Shown: one piece after another, positions 28,988-38,116 of the stretch
How positions within the stretch are numbered: position 1 is the stretch's first letter
Layout: each line of letters starts with the position of its first letter
DNA from: Sphingomonas sp. BK580
GTDB taxonomy: Bacteria > Pseudomonadota > Alphaproteobacteria > Sphingomonadales > Sphingomonadaceae
Length of the DNA: 64,000 bases
Assembly (NCBI RefSeq): GCF_014194975.1
Contig: NZ_JACIAY010000003.1
Location: 62,001-126,000, forward strand
Direction: 5' to 3'
Notes under the pieces: model-generated
Database searches by the model: none
Seen by the model: the letters and a program-made list of their open reading frames with translations, nothing else
What the model was told of the DNA's origin: nothing
Program-made: the position numbers and the translations under genes

Positions 28988-29656
28988 ATGACCTCCTTCC
29001 CCTTTCCGATCGTCGGCTTCGATCTCGACGGCACCCTGCTCGACACCTCGGGCGACCTCGCCGCGGCGACCAACCACGCGCTCGCTTCCGTCGGGCGGCC
29101 GACGCTCACCGTGGAGCAGGTCAAGCCGATGATCGGCGGGGGAGCGCGCCACATGCTCGCGCAGGGCATGGTCGCGACCGGCGGCTGCTCGGACGAGGAG
29201 CTGGCGGTGCTCCACCGCCGGCTGCTCGACTATTATGAGGCGCACCTCACCGTCCACACCCGCCCCTATCCGCATGTCGTCGAGGCGCTGGACGCGCTCG
29301 CCGCGCGCGGCGTGCGGCTCGCGGTGGTGACCAACAAGCTCGAGCATCTCGCGCGCCGGGTGCTCGACCAGCTCGGTCTGACTGAGCGCTTCGTCACCAT
29401 CATCGGCGGCGACACGATGGGGCCGGGCAACGGCAAGCCCTCACGGCTGCCGATCGACGCGATGGTGGCGCGCTGCGGTGGGGGGCGGACCGCCTTCGTG
29501 GGCGACTCGATCTACGATATCCAGGCCGCGCACGCCGCCGGGCTACCCGCGATAGCGTGCCGCTTCGGCTTCCTGATGCAGCCGGTCGAGGAGCTCGGCG
29601 CGGACGCGATCATCGACGGCTTCGACCAACTCATTCCCACGCTGGAGCGGCTATGA
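28988..29656 (+). CDS. gph: Phosphoglycolate phosphatase, HAD family
   Basis: Hydrolyses 2-phosphoglycolate. It has 222 residues from the ATG at 28988; an upstream ATG at 28964 is possible. HAD motifs: I, FDLDGTLLDT; II, VVTNK; III, GNGKPSR (the lysine); IV, FVGDSIYDIQAA. Its stop overlaps the start of the VanZ-like gene, and the chain of overlaps continues into phoR. Confidence 0.9.
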   Translation: MTSFPFPIVGFDLDGTLLDTSGDLAAATNHALASVGRPTLTVEQVKPMIGGGARHMLAQGMVATGGCSDEELAVLHRRLLDYYEAHLTVHTRPYPHVVEALDALAARGVRLAVVTNKLEHLARRVLDQLGLTERFVTIIGGDTMGPGNGKPSRLPIDAMVARCGGGRTAFVGDSIYDIQAAHAAGLPAIACRFGFLMQPVEELGADAIIDGFDQLIPTLERL

Positions 29657-30063
29657 CCGAGACCACCTCGCTGGCACAGGTGCGCCCGCTGTTCCTCCTC
29701 GCTCTGATCGCCGCGACGATCGGTGCGGTGACCCTCGCGCTCATGCCGCATCCGCCGCAGGTCGCCGACGTGAGCGACAAGTGGCAGCACATGTTCGCCT
29801 TCGGCACGCTCACGATCCTGTCAGTGCTGGCCTTTCCGATGACCTCGCTGCTGCGGATCGGGGAGCGCATGTCGTTCCTGGGCGCGCTGATCGAGGTCTT
29901 CCAGTCGATACCCTCGCTCCACCGCGACTGCGACGTGATGGATTGGCTCGCCGACACGCTCATCATCGCGGCGGTGCTGGCGGTGATCGTCGCGGCTCGC
30001 CGTCTCGGCCGTCGCGCCTCCCCTGCCCAGCCGCGACGATCTGCGCTACACCGCCGCACGTGA
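29653..30063 (+). CDS. VanZ-like small membrane protein
   Basis: 136 residues with about three or four membrane helices: residues 10-28, one around LTILSVLAF, one near LLRIGERMSFLGALIEVFQ, and DWLADTLIIAAVLAVIVAA. The VSDKWQHMFAFGTL, LIEVFQSI and DCDVMDWLADTL segments match the VanZ-like family. It overlaps gph by ATGA and phoR by GTGA. Function is unknown; teicoplanin resistance should not be inferred from the family name. Confidence 0.8.
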   Translation: MTETTSLAQVRPLFLLALIAATIGAVTLALMPHPPQVADVSDKWQHMFAFGTLTILSVLAFPMTSLLRIGERMSFLGALIEVFQSIPSLHRDCDVMDWLADTLIIAAVLAVIVAARRLGRRASPAQPRRSALHRRT

Positions 30064-31271
30064 TCGACGAGATCCCGCTCCGCACCTGGCTCGCGGTCGC
30101 GATCGCGGTCGCGACCGCCGCGGTCGTGCTCGTGCTGGCGGGCGACTATCAGACCGCGCTCGCGGCGCTGGCGGGTTGCGCGGCACTGGTGGTGATCGTC
30201 GCCACCATCCCGGAGGAGCCGCCCGCCGACCTCACCCCAGAGCCGACCCGCGCCGAGGTGCCCTATGAGGCCGCACTCGAGGCGATCGCGGAGCCGGTGC
30301 TGGTGCTCCGCGGGGGCCGCGTGGTGGTCGCCAACGCCGCCGCGCGCGCGCTGCTGGGGCAGCATATCCTGGGCGAGGACGCGCGCGTGGCGATCCGCCA
30401 TCCCGGCGCGGCCGAGCATCTCGCCGAGGGCGCCGAGCATCCGGTCGACCTCGTCGGGATCGGCACGCTGGACCAGCGCTGGCAGATGCGCACCGCCGCA
30501 TTAGGGCCGGAGCTACGACTGGTCCACCTCATCGACCAGACCGGCCAATATGCCGCCGAGCGGATGCGCGTCGATTTCGTCGCCAACGCCAGCCACGAAC
30601 TCCGCACCCCACTGGCCTCGATCCTCGGCTACGTCGAGACGCTCGCCGAGGCCGCGGGCGAGGACCCGGGGCTGCGCCAGCGTTTCCTCGGCATCGTCTT
30701 CGACGAGGCGAGGCGAATGGAGCGACTCGTTGAAGATCTGATGAGCCTGTCGCGGATCGAGGCGGAGAAGTTCCGCCTGCCGCGCGCCGAAGTCGACCTC
30801 GCCGAGCTGGTGCAGGATGCGTGCGACTCGCTCTACACCACCCATGGCAATCGCGGCGACGACATCCGGCTGGAGCTGGCGGACGGCGTGCCGCGCGTGA
30901 TCGGCGACCAGGCGCAGCTGTCGCAGCTGGTCCACAATCTCGTCGGCAACGCCATGAAGTACGGTCGCGCCGGCACGCCGGTGGAGGTCTCGCTCAGCGG
31001 CATCGATCGCAACGTCTGCCTCGTCGTCGCCGACCAGGGCGAGGGCATCGCGCCCGAGCATCTGCCGCGGTTGACCGAGCGCTTCTATCGCGTCGATCCG
31101 GGGCGGAGCCGCTCGCTCGGCGGCACCGGGCTTGGGCTCGCGATCGTCAAGCATATCGTCGAACGCCACCGCGGACGGCTCGACATCACCAGCACCGTTG
31201 GGGTCGGCACCCGCGTCGCGGTTACCCTCCCCGCCGCGGCGCCGGCGCCCGCGCCGGGGTCGCTGTCATGA
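30060..31271 (+). CDS. phoR: Phosphate-regulon sensor histidine kinase PhoR
   Basis: Senses phosphate limitation together with the Pst system and phosphorylates PhoB. It has 403 residues from a GTG at 30060. Two membrane helices lie at residues 9-27 and 32-50, and a PAS-like region at about 65-160. The phospho-acceptor is His179 in FVANASHELRTPLASILGY. The N box is LVHNLVGNAMKYG, followed by VADQGEGI and GGTGLGLAIVKHIVERHRG. It overlaps the vanZ-like gene and precedes pstS. Confidence 0.95.
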   Translation: MIDEIPLRTWLAVAIAVATAAVVLVLAGDYQTALAALAGCAALVVIVATIPEEPPADLTPEPTRAEVPYEAALEAIAEPVLVLRGGRVVVANAAARALLGQHILGEDARVAIRHPGAAEHLAEGAEHPVDLVGIGTLDQRWQMRTAALGPELRLVHLIDQTGQYAAERMRVDFVANASHELRTPLASILGYVETLAEAAGEDPGLRQRFLGIVFDEARRMERLVEDLMSLSRIEAEKFRLPRAEVDLAELVQDACDSLYTTHGNRGDDIRLELADGVPRVIGDQAQLSQLVHNLVGNAMKYGRAGTPVEVSLSGIDRNVCLVVADQGEGIAPEHLPRLTERFYRVDPGRSRSLGGTGLGLAIVKHIVERHRGRLDITSTVGVGTRVAVTLPAAAPAPAPGSLS

Positions 31272-31291
31272 AGACGTAACTCACGTGTCAC
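31263..31291 (+). promoter_or_regulatory. Possible PhoB (Pho box) half-sites upstream of pstS
   Basis: CTGTCAT at 31263-31269, across the phoR stop codon, matches the Pho half-site exactly. At 11-base steps follow ACGTAAC (weak) and GTGTCAC at 31285-31291 (5 of 7). The 11-base phase and position 50 bases before pstS support a PhoB site, but the middle half-site is poor. Confidence 0.35.
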
Positions 31292-31341
31292 ATTGGCGGC
31301 GCCACCGGGGCCGCCGTATCGGCCGCCCGCTCGGGGGAATG

Positions 31342-32433
31342 ATGTCGCGCCTCGTCAACGCGCTTGCGGCCAAGATGCCGGCGCCGCTGCCGCACGCCGT
31401 GCTGGCGGCGTTGGCGATCGGCGCGCTGGGCGGCTGCGTCGACCAGGCCGCCGGCGGTGGGGCGGGGTCACGCGACCAGATCCGTATCGTCGGCTCCTCC
31501 ACCGTGTACCCCTTCACTACTCTCGTCGCCGAGCAGTTCCTCGCCAACACGCCCGGCGCCAAACCGCCCGTGATCGAGTCGACGGGGACCGGCGCGGGGA
31601 TGAAGTTGTTCTGCGCGGGCATCGGCGCGGCGCATCCGGACATCGAGGACGCCTCGCGGCGGATGCACCGCGCCGAATATGACGCGTGTGCGCGCCACGG
31701 CGTCGGCGGCGTGCTCGAGGTGCAGGTCGGCATCGACGGCATCGCTCTGGCCGAGTCGTTGCGCGGCCCGGGCATGGCACTGACCGCCAGCGACCTCTAT
31801 CGCGCGCTCGCCGCCGCGCCCGGCGGCCGCCGCAACACCGCCCGGCTGTGGCGCGACGTCGACCCGTCGCTGCCAGCGATACCGATCCAGGTCTACGGCC
31901 CGCCCGCGACGAGTGGGACGCGCGACTCCTTCGTCGAGCTGATCATGGCCCCCGGCTGCGAGGCGGTGGAGCCGGACACGCGCGCGTTGCGCGAGCGCGC
32001 GCCCGACCGGTTCGCCGCGCGCTGCCACCGACTGCGCGACGACGGCGCTTATGTGGACGCGGGCGAGAACGACAATCTGATCGTCCAGAAGCTGCGCGCC
32101 AACCCCGACGCGATCGGCATCTTCGGGTACGCTTACCTGGAGGAGAATGCCGGGGCGGTGCGCGGCGTGACACTGGGCGGCGTCGCGCCCAGCTACGCGA
32201 CGATCGCTGACGGCAGCTATCCCGGAGCGCGGCCGCTCTATCTCTACGTGAAGAAGGCGCATCTTCGCGCCATTCCCGGACTGCGCGCCTTCCTGCGCCA
32301 ATATGCCGCGCTGTGGGACCGCCGCGGGCCGCTGGTGCGGCGCGGGCTGATCGCCTCGCCCGAGCCGGTGCAGCGCCGCGCCGCCGCGGTGATCACGCAG
32401 GAGTTCGCGCTCGATCCCGCGGTGTTGCGCTGA
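31342..32433 (+). CDS. pstS: Phosphate ABC transporter substrate-binding protein
   Basis: Periplasmic phosphate receptor. It has 363 residues from 31342, or 364 from the adjacent ATG at 31339. The N-terminus has a lipobox-like LGGC, so it may be a lipoprotein. Binding motifs include RIVGSSTVYPFTT, STGTGAGMKLFC, GPPATSGTRDSF and IGIFGYAYLEEN. It is the first gene of the pstSCAB block, and pstC starts on the last base of its stop. Confidence 0.93.
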   Translation: MSRLVNALAAKMPAPLPHAVLAALAIGALGGCVDQAAGGGAGSRDQIRIVGSSTVYPFTTLVAEQFLANTPGAKPPVIESTGTGAGMKLFCAGIGAAHPDIEDASRRMHRAEYDACARHGVGGVLEVQVGIDGIALAESLRGPGMALTASDLYRALAAAPGGRRNTARLWRDVDPSLPAIPIQVYGPPATSGTRDSFVELIMAPGCEAVEPDTRALRERAPDRFAARCHRLRDDGAYVDAGENDNLIVQKLRANPDAIGIFGYAYLEENAGAVRGVTLGGVAPSYATIADGSYPGARPLYLYVKKAHLRAIPGLRAFLRQYAALWDRRGPLVRRGLIASPEPVQRRAAAVITQEFALDPAVLR

Positions 32434-33809
32434 TGTCCCCGCTCGCGCTCGCCTTCGTCATCGCCGCGCTCGCTCTGATCGGCTGGGTCACCGCGCGTGC
32501 CCGCGCCGCGCGCTTCCGCCGTGGCACCGCGCGCCGCTTCAGCTCGCTGCCGCAGCACCACGGCTGGTTCGTCGCGCTGGGAACGCTGCTGCCCGCGCTG
32601 CTCTTCCTCGCGGTCTGGCATGTCACCTCGCCCGCGCTGGTCACCGAGGCGGTACTCGCCACGCCCGGCGCCGCGACGCTCCCCCCGCCCGGGCTCGACC
32701 GCGCGGCGATCCTGGCGGAAGCGCGCAATCTCGCCGCCGGGCGCGCCTATGGCGCCTTCCACCCGCTGTCCGAGCAGCTCGCGCCGTCCTATGCCGCGGC
32801 GCAGGCGCGCTACGACTGGATCGCCACCGCGGCGGCGCTGCTGCTCGCCTTCGCCGGCGGCGCGCTCTCTTACCTGCGCGTGCGCCCCGGGTTCTCGGCG
32901 CGGACCCACGTCGAGCGCGTGATCATGGGCACGCTGCTCGCCGCCTCGCTGATCGCGATCGTCACGACGATCGGCATCGTCGTCTCGCTGCTGTTCGAGA
33001 GCGCTCGCTTCTTCCGCGTCGTACCCGTGACCGACTTCCTGCTCGGCACGCACTGGAGCCCGCAGGTGATCGACCCGCGCGATCCCGGTGCCGCCCTGGG
33101 CGCGGTGCCCTTGTTCTGGGGCACCTTCTTCATCGGCGCGATCATCGCGATGGCCGTGGCGATCCCGTTCGGGCTGATGAGCGCGATCTACCTGACGCAA
33201 TATGCCCGCGCCGGGACGCGTCGCTGGATGAAGCCGCTGCTCGAGATCCTCGCCGGCGTGCCCACGGTCGTCTACGGTTACTTCGCCGCGCTGACGGTGG
33301 CGCCGGCGGTCCGCGACCTCGGCTTCGCGCTGGGGGTGAGCTGGGCCTCGTCGGAGAGCGCGCTCGCGGCCGGCACGGTGATGGGGGTCATGATCATCCC
33401 GTTCGTGTCCTCGATGGCGGACGACTCGCTCTCCGCGGTTCCCGCGGCGATGCGCGACGGCAGCCTGGCGATGGGCGCGACCAGCGCGGAGACGATCAAG
33501 AAGGTGCTCGTTCCCGCCGCGCTCCCCGGCGTGGTGGGCGGCGTGCTGCTGGCGGTGAGCCGCGCGATCGGCGAGACGATGATCGTGGTGATGGCGGCGT
33601 CGGGGGTGGCGTCGCTGACGCTGAACCCCTTCGCCAGCACCACCACCGTGACGAAGCAGATCGTCGACCTGCTCACCGGCGAGGCGGCGTTCGACTCCGC
33701 CAAGACGCTCGCCGCCTTCGCGCTCGGGCTGACCTTGTTCGTCATCACCTTGCTGCTCAATGTCGTCGCGCTGATCGTGGTGCGGCGCTACCGCGAGGCC
33801 TACGAGTGA
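32433..33809 (+). CDS. pstC: Phosphate ABC transporter permease PstC
   Basis: Inner-membrane permease. At 458 residues it is longer than enteric PstC because of an N-terminal region with two or three extra helices and a periplasmic loop (about residues 1-150), usual for alphaproteobacteria. The permease core has FWGTFFIGAIIAMAVAIPFG, EILAGVPTVVYGYFA and the loop AMRDGSLAMGATSAETIKKVL. It overlaps pstS by one base and pstA by four. Confidence 0.94.
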   Translation: MSPLALAFVIAALALIGWVTARARAARFRRGTARRFSSLPQHHGWFVALGTLLPALLFLAVWHVTSPALVTEAVLATPGAATLPPPGLDRAAILAEARNLAAGRAYGAFHPLSEQLAPSYAAAQARYDWIATAAALLLAFAGGALSYLRVRPGFSARTHVERVIMGTLLAASLIAIVTTIGIVVSLLFESARFFRVVPVTDFLLGTHWSPQVIDPRDPGAALGAVPLFWGTFFIGAIIAMAVAIPFGLMSAIYLTQYARAGTRRWMKPLLEILAGVPTVVYGYFAALTVAPAVRDLGFALGVSWASSESALAAGTVMGVMIIPFVSSMADDSLSAVPAAMRDGSLAMGATSAETIKKVLVPAALPGVVGGVLLAVSRAIGETMIVVMAASGVASLTLNPFASTTTVTKQIVDLLTGEAAFDSAKTLAAFALGLTLFVITLLLNVVALIVVRRYREAYE

Positions 33810-35101
33810 GCGAGACGCTCGTCCCCGCGGCGCCGGTGAGCGCCGCCGCACCGGCGGAACGGCGTCCGACCGATTGGCGCACCGCGTCGATGCAGCGCCG
33901 CGTGCGCCAGCGCTACGCCGCCGAGCGACGCTTCCGCCTGCTAGGGCTCGCCGCGGTGGTCACCTCCGCCGCGTTCCTGCTGTTCCTGCTCGCCTCGATG
34001 GCGGCGCGCGGCGCGGGCGGCTTCGTCGAGACGCGGATCGCGCTGCCGCTCGACCTCGCACGCGCCGGGCTGAACGTGACCCCGGCGCAGCTGCGCGGCC
34101 CGCGCGCCGATCTCGCGCTGGCCGGCGCTGGGTTGGAGGCGGCGGTCGACTCCGCCGCCAACGTCGCCTTCCCACGGGTCGGCGGCGCGGCGCTCCTGTC
34201 CGACGCGGCGTGGCTGCGCGTACGCGAGGCGGTGAAGCGGGACCCGAGCCTGCTCGGCCGCCGCGCCACGATCGACGTTCCCGTCGCGTCGCGGCTCGAC
34301 ATCGCCTTCAAGGGCGGCGGCACCCGCGCTGACCGGGCGCTCGCCCGGGCGCTTGCCTCACAGCTCTCGCGCGGGCTCAACCGCGATTTCCTGACCGGCG
34401 CCGACTCGACCGACCCGACCCGCGCGGGCATCTGGGGCGCGCTCAAGGGATCGCTGCTGACGATGGTGGTGACGCTGCTGCTGGCCTTCCCGATCGGGGT
34501 GTTCTCCGCGCTCTACCTAGAGGAATATGCGCCGCGGAACCGCTGGACCGACCTGATCGAGGTGTCGATCAACAATCTCGCCGCGGTGCCCTCGATCATC
34601 TTCGGCCTGCTGGGGCTGGCGGTGTTCCTCGGTACCTTCCACATGCCGCGCTCGGCCGCGCTGGTCGGCGGACTGACGCTGGCGCTGATGACCACGCCGG
34701 TGATCGTCATCGCGGCGCGCAACGCGATCGGCGCGGTGCCACCCTCGATCCGCGACGCCGCGCGCGCGCTCGGCGCCTCGCCGGTGCAGGTCGTCTTCCA
34801 CCACGTGCTGCCGCTGGCCCTGCCGGGCATCCTGACCGGCACGATCATCGGCATGGCGCGCGCGCTCGGCGAGACCGCGCCGCTGCTGATGATCGGCATG
34901 CGTGCCTTCATCGCCGCCCCGCCCGAGCGGCTGACCGATCCCGCGACCGTGCTGCCGGTGCAGATCTTCCTGTGGTCCGACGACGTGCAGACCGGCTTCA
35001 TCGAGAAGACCTCGGCCGCGATCATCGTGCTGCTCGTCTTCCTGCTGGCGATGAACGGCCTCGCCATCTTCCTCCGCAACCGTTTCGAGACCCGCTGGTG
35101 A
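33806..35101 (+). CDS. pstA: Phosphate ABC transporter permease PstA
   Basis: Second permease subunit, 431 residues from a GTG at 33806. The N-terminal 200 residues form an extra DUF3333-like domain with one membrane helix (about 48-68) and a periplasmic part. The core shows [39 protein letters not shown], and the EAA-type loop [25 protein letters not shown]. It is coupled to pstC by GTGA and to pstB by TGATG. Confidence 0.94.
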   Translation: MSETLVPAAPVSAAAPAERRPTDWRTASMQRRVRQRYAAERRFRLLGLAAVVTSAAFLLFLLASMAARGAGGFVETRIALPLDLARAGLNVTPAQLRGPRADLALAGAGLEAAVDSAANVAFPRVGGAALLSDAAWLRVREAVKRDPSLLGRRATIDVPVASRLDIAFKGGGTRADRALARALASQLSRGLNRDFLTGADSTDPTRAGIWGALKGSLLTMVVTLLLAFPIGVFSALYLEEYAPRNRWTDLIEVSINNLAAVPSIIFGLLGLAVFLGTFHMPRSAALVGGLTLALMTTPVIVIAARNAIGAVPPSIRDAARALGASPVQVVFHHVLPLALPGILTGTIIGMARALGETAPLLMIGMRAFIAAPPERLTDPATVLPVQIFLWSDDVQTGFIEKTSAAIIVLLVFLLAMNGLAIFLRNRFETRW

Positions 35102-35868
35102 TGAGCAACGCCCCGCCCAAGATGACCGCGAGCGGCGTCGACGTCTTCTACGGCACGAAGCAGGCGATCCGCGACGTCAGCATCGACGTGCGCCAGGAGG
35201 ACGTCACCGCGTTCATCGGTCCGTCGGGCTGCGGCAAGTCGACCTTCCTGCGCACGCTCAACCGCATGAACGACACCATCCCGGGCGCGCGCGTCTCGGG
35301 CGACATCCGGCTCGACGGCGAGGACGTCTATGCCAAGGCCATGGACGTGGTGCAGCTGCGCGCGCGCGTCGGCATGGTGTTCCAGAAGCCCAACCCTTTT
35401 CCGAAGTCGATCTTCGAGAATGTCGCCTACGGCCCGCGCATCCACGGGCTGGCGCGCTCCAAGGCAGACCTCGCGCAGATCGTCGAGCGCTCGCTGACGC
35501 GGGCCGGGCTATGGAACGAGGTCAAGGACCGGCTGGGCGACTCGGGCACCGCGCTCTCGGGCGGGCAGCAGCAGCGGCTGTGCATCGCGCGCGCGATCGC
35601 GGTCGACCCCGAGGTGATCCTGATGGACGAGCCGTGCAGCGCGCTCGACCCCGTCGCCACCGCGCGGATCGAGGAGCTGATCCACGACCTGCGCGGGCGC
35701 TACGCGATCGTGATCGTCACGCACAACATGCAGCAGGCGGCGCGCGTGAGCCAGCGCACCGCCTTCTTCCACCTCGGCCAGCTGGTCGAATACGGCGACA
35801 CGTCCGACATCTTCACCAACCCGCGTGAGGAGCGGACGAAGGACTATATCACCGGGCGCTACGGCTGA
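35101..35868 (+). CDS. pstB: Phosphate ABC transporter ATP-binding protein
   Basis: ATPase that drives PstSCA. The 255-residue length is standard. Walker A is GPSGCGKST, the PstB-specific [14 protein letters not shown] follows, then the signature [14 protein letters not shown], Walker [14 protein letters not shown] and the switch His in [10 protein letters not shown]. It starts on the last base of the pstA stop. Confidence 0.97.
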   Translation: MSNAPPKMTASGVDVFYGTKQAIRDVSIDVRQEDVTAFIGPSGCGKSTFLRTLNRMNDTIPGARVSGDIRLDGEDVYAKAMDVVQLRARVGMVFQKPNPFPKSIFENVAYGPRIHGLARSKADLAQIVERSLTRAGLWNEVKDRLGDSGTALSGGQQQRLCIARAIAVDPEVILMDEPCSALDPVATARIEELIHDLRGRYAIVIVTHNMQQAARVSQRTAFFHLGQLVEYGDTSDIFTNPREERTKDYITGRYG

Positions 35869-35885
35869 GAGACGGGACGGGACGG

Positions 35886-36584
35886 ATGGCGAACAGCCAG
35901 GAACATACGGTCAAGGCCTTCGACCAGGACATCGGCCAGCTGCGCGGGCTGATCTCGCAGATGGGCGGCCTGGCGGAGAGCGCGATCGCGGAGGCGATGG
36001 TGGCGCTGCAGCGCGGCGACGCCGAGCAGGCCGCGCGCGTGGCGGCGGGAGACCGCAAGATCGACGCGCTCGAGGCCGAGGTGGAGCGCACCGCGGTGCG
36101 GATCATCGCGCTGCGCGCGCCGATGGCGGACGACCTGCGCGAGGTGGTCGCCGCGCTCAAGATCGCCGGCGTGGTCGAGCGCATCGCCGACTACGCCAAG
36201 AACATCGCGCGCCGCGTGCCGCAGATCGAGAGCGAGCATCGCATCGACCCGATCTCCACCCTGCCCGCGATGGCGAAGATGGCGTCCGAGATGGTGCACA
36301 ACGTGCTGGACGCCTTCGCCGCGCGCGATCCCGACCGGGCGCTCGCGGTATGCGAGAGCGACCGCGCGCTCGACGATTTCTACGACAGCATCTTCCGCAC
36401 GCTCGTGACCTATATGGTCGAGAACCCGAAGACGATCAGCCAGTGCGCGCACCTGCTGTTCGTCGCCAAGAACCTCGAGCGGATCGGGGATCACGCCACC
36501 AACGTGGCGGAGATGGTCTATTTCGCGGCGACGGGGACGCGATTGACCGAGCGCGACAAGCTTCATCACGGGGGTACCATCTGA
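35886..36584 (+). CDS. phoU: Phosphate signalling protein PhoU
   Basis: Negative regulator connecting PstB to PhoR. The 232-residue all-helical protein has two PhoU repeats: AFDQDIGQLRGLISQMGGLAESAI with RAPMADDLREVVAALKIAGVVERIADYAKNIARR, then a second with NPKTISQCAHLLFVAKNLERIGDHATNVAEMV. It follows pstB by 17 bases, and its stop shares a base with the phoB start. Confidence 0.96.
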   Translation: MANSQEHTVKAFDQDIGQLRGLISQMGGLAESAIAEAMVALQRGDAEQAARVAAGDRKIDALEAEVERTAVRIIALRAPMADDLREVVAALKIAGVVERIADYAKNIARRVPQIESEHRIDPISTLPAMAKMASEMVHNVLDAFAARDPDRALAVCESDRALDDFYDSIFRTLVTYMVENPKTISQCAHLLFVAKNLERIGDHATNVAEMVYFAATGTRLTERDKLHHGGTI

Positions 36585-37276
36585 TGGCCAAGGCCCGCAT
36601 GCTGCTGGTGGAAGACGACGCCAGCCTCGCCGAACTGCTGGTGTGGCATTTCACGCGCGAGCATTTCGCCGTCCAGCACACGATCGACGGCGAGGAGGCG
36701 CTCCTCATGGCGAAGGAGACGCCGCCGGACATCGTGCTGCTCGACTGGATGGTGGAGGGCATCTCGGGGATCGAGGTCTGCCGCCGGCTGCGCCGCGCCC
36801 CCGAGACGCAGAACGTGCCGATCATCATGCTCACCGCGCGCGGCGAGGAGGAGGATCGCGTCCGCGGGCTGGAGACGGGCGCCGACGATTACGTGACCAA
36901 GCCCTTCTCGCCGCGCGAGCTGGTCGCGCGCGTCGGTGCGGTGCTGCGGCGCGTCCGTCCCGCGCTGGCGGGCGAGCAGCTCACCTACGCCGACCTCGAG
37001 ATGGACACCGTCGGCCACAAGGTGCGCCGCGGCGGCGAGGTGGTCGCGCTGGGACCGACCGAGTTCCGCCTGCTCAAGCACTTCCTCGAACATCCCGGAC
37101 ACGTCTTCTCGCGCGAGCGGCTGCTCGACAGCGTCTGGGGGCACGACAGCGACATCGAGAGCCGCACCGTCGACGTCCACATCCGCCGCCTGCGCAAGGC
37201 GATCAACGAGGGCGGGCGGCCCGACATCATCCGCACCGTCCGCTCCGCCGGCTACGCGCTCGACACCGGGCATTGA
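36584..37276 (+). CDS. phoB: Phosphate-regulon response regulator PhoB
   Basis: OmpR-family activator of phosphate genes. It has 230 residues from the ATG at 36584. The receiver domain has the acidic pair in LVEDDASL, the phospho-acceptor Asp in IVLLDWM, the Thr in MLTARG and the Lys in VTKPFSPREL. The winged helix includes LGPTEFRLLKHFLEHPGHVFSRERLLDSVWG and SRTVDVHIRRLRKAI. It is last in the phoR-pst-phoU-phoB block. Confidence 0.96.
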   Translation: MAKARMLLVEDDASLAELLVWHFTREHFAVQHTIDGEEALLMAKETPPDIVLLDWMVEGISGIEVCRRLRRAPETQNVPIIMLTARGEEEDRVRGLETGADDYVTKPFSPRELVARVGAVLRRVRPALAGEQLTYADLEMDTVGHKVRRGGEVVALGPTEFRLLKHFLEHPGHVFSRERLLDSVWGHDSDIESRTVDVHIRRLRKAINEGGRPDIIRTVRSAGYALDTGH

Positions 37277-37313
37277 GGCGTGTTTACAATCAGTTGCGTC
37301 TAAGAATGGGCGT

Positions 37314-37333
37314 GCTCCCGCGCAGGCGGGAGC
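37314..37333 (+). terminator. Hairpin after phoB
   Basis: GCTCCCGC at 37314-37321 and GCGGGAGC at 37326-37333 make a perfect 8-bp stem with a 4-base loop, about 40 bases after the phoB stop. No T-tract. It looks like a solitary arm of the palindromic elements found elsewhere. A GTCATCCTG follows at about 37358. Confidence 0.5.
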
Positions 37334-37523
37334 CCAGCGGTCCGGGGCGCTTCCCCCGTCATCCTGTGTTCGCGCGTGGCCGAGAACTCTAGATCTCAGG
37401 CGTTTTCCCCGTCCTCTTCTTCGGTGCGCGCGCGCAACGAGGGACCTTTTCTCGCCGCCGGATCGTTGGCCGACCCGCGTGACTTTACGCGTTTCTGACC
37501 GAACGCACGGCAGGAGAGAGAAC

Positions 37524-38039
37524 ATGAAGACGATCCTTCTGGCAGCAGCCGCCGTCATCGCCGTCCCGACGATGGCGATCGCGCAGGACACCCCGCAGCA
37601 GACGCCGCAGACGGGCACGATGCAGCCCGACACCACGACCGCTCCGGACGCCACCGCGCCCGCCGACGCGGCGCCGGCGCCCTCCGCCGACACCACTGCC
37701 GACCCGGCGACGAGCCAGCAGGCGCCGATGCAGAGCGCGCCGTCGACCGGCGACGCCGCGACGCCGCCGTCCGCCAGCCCCGCCTCGCCGCAGCCCGCCG
37801 CGGGTGGCGCGATGGGCACCGAGACCGCCGGCGGCTATCAGCCGTCGCAGCCGGCGCTGTCGGGCACGCCGCAGCCGGGGGCAACGGTGCGCTTCCAGCC
37901 CGCGCCCTCGCCTGACCAGGCCTATCCGGCGCCCGCGGCGAAGTCGGAATACCCGATCTGCAAGAAGGGCCAGTACGATGGCTGCATGCAGGCGAGCGAC
38001 GCCGGCGGCAAGAAGCGCGCCCGCGCGCGTCGTCGCTGA
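37524..38039 (+). CDS. Secreted Pro/Ala/Thr-rich protein, unknown function
   Basis: 171 residues with a clean signal peptide (KTILLAAAAVIAVPTMAIAQ). A long low-complexity region of Ala, Pro, Thr and Gln covers residues 21-145. A short conserved-looking end, YPICKKGQYDGCMQ, contains two cysteines that could form a disulfide and is followed by a basic tail (KKRARARRR). AGGAGAGAG precedes the ATG. No enzymatic motif. Confidence 0.8.
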   Translation: MKTILLAAAAVIAVPTMAIAQDTPQQTPQTGTMQPDTTTAPDATAPADAAPAPSADTTADPATSQQAPMQSAPSTGDAATPPSASPASPQPAAGGAMGTETAGGYQPSQPALSGTPQPGATVRFQPAPSPDQAYPAPAAKSEYPICKKGQYDGCMQASDAGGKKRARARRR

Positions 38040-38083
38040 CCGGACGGGACGGGCTTCTCGCCCGCCCCGCACCTGACTAGGAG

Positions 38084-38116
38084 AGGCGCTCCATCGCACG
38101 AGGGGGCGCCTTTCTC
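38084..38116 (+). terminator. Rho-independent terminator
   Basis: AGGCGCTCC at 38084-38092 pairs with GGGGCGCCT at 38103-38111 (one G-U pair), followed by TTTCTC. It terminates the secreted-protein gene. The ATG of the next gene comes directly after the T-rich run, so the hairpin also lies in the next gene's leader. Confidence 0.65.
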
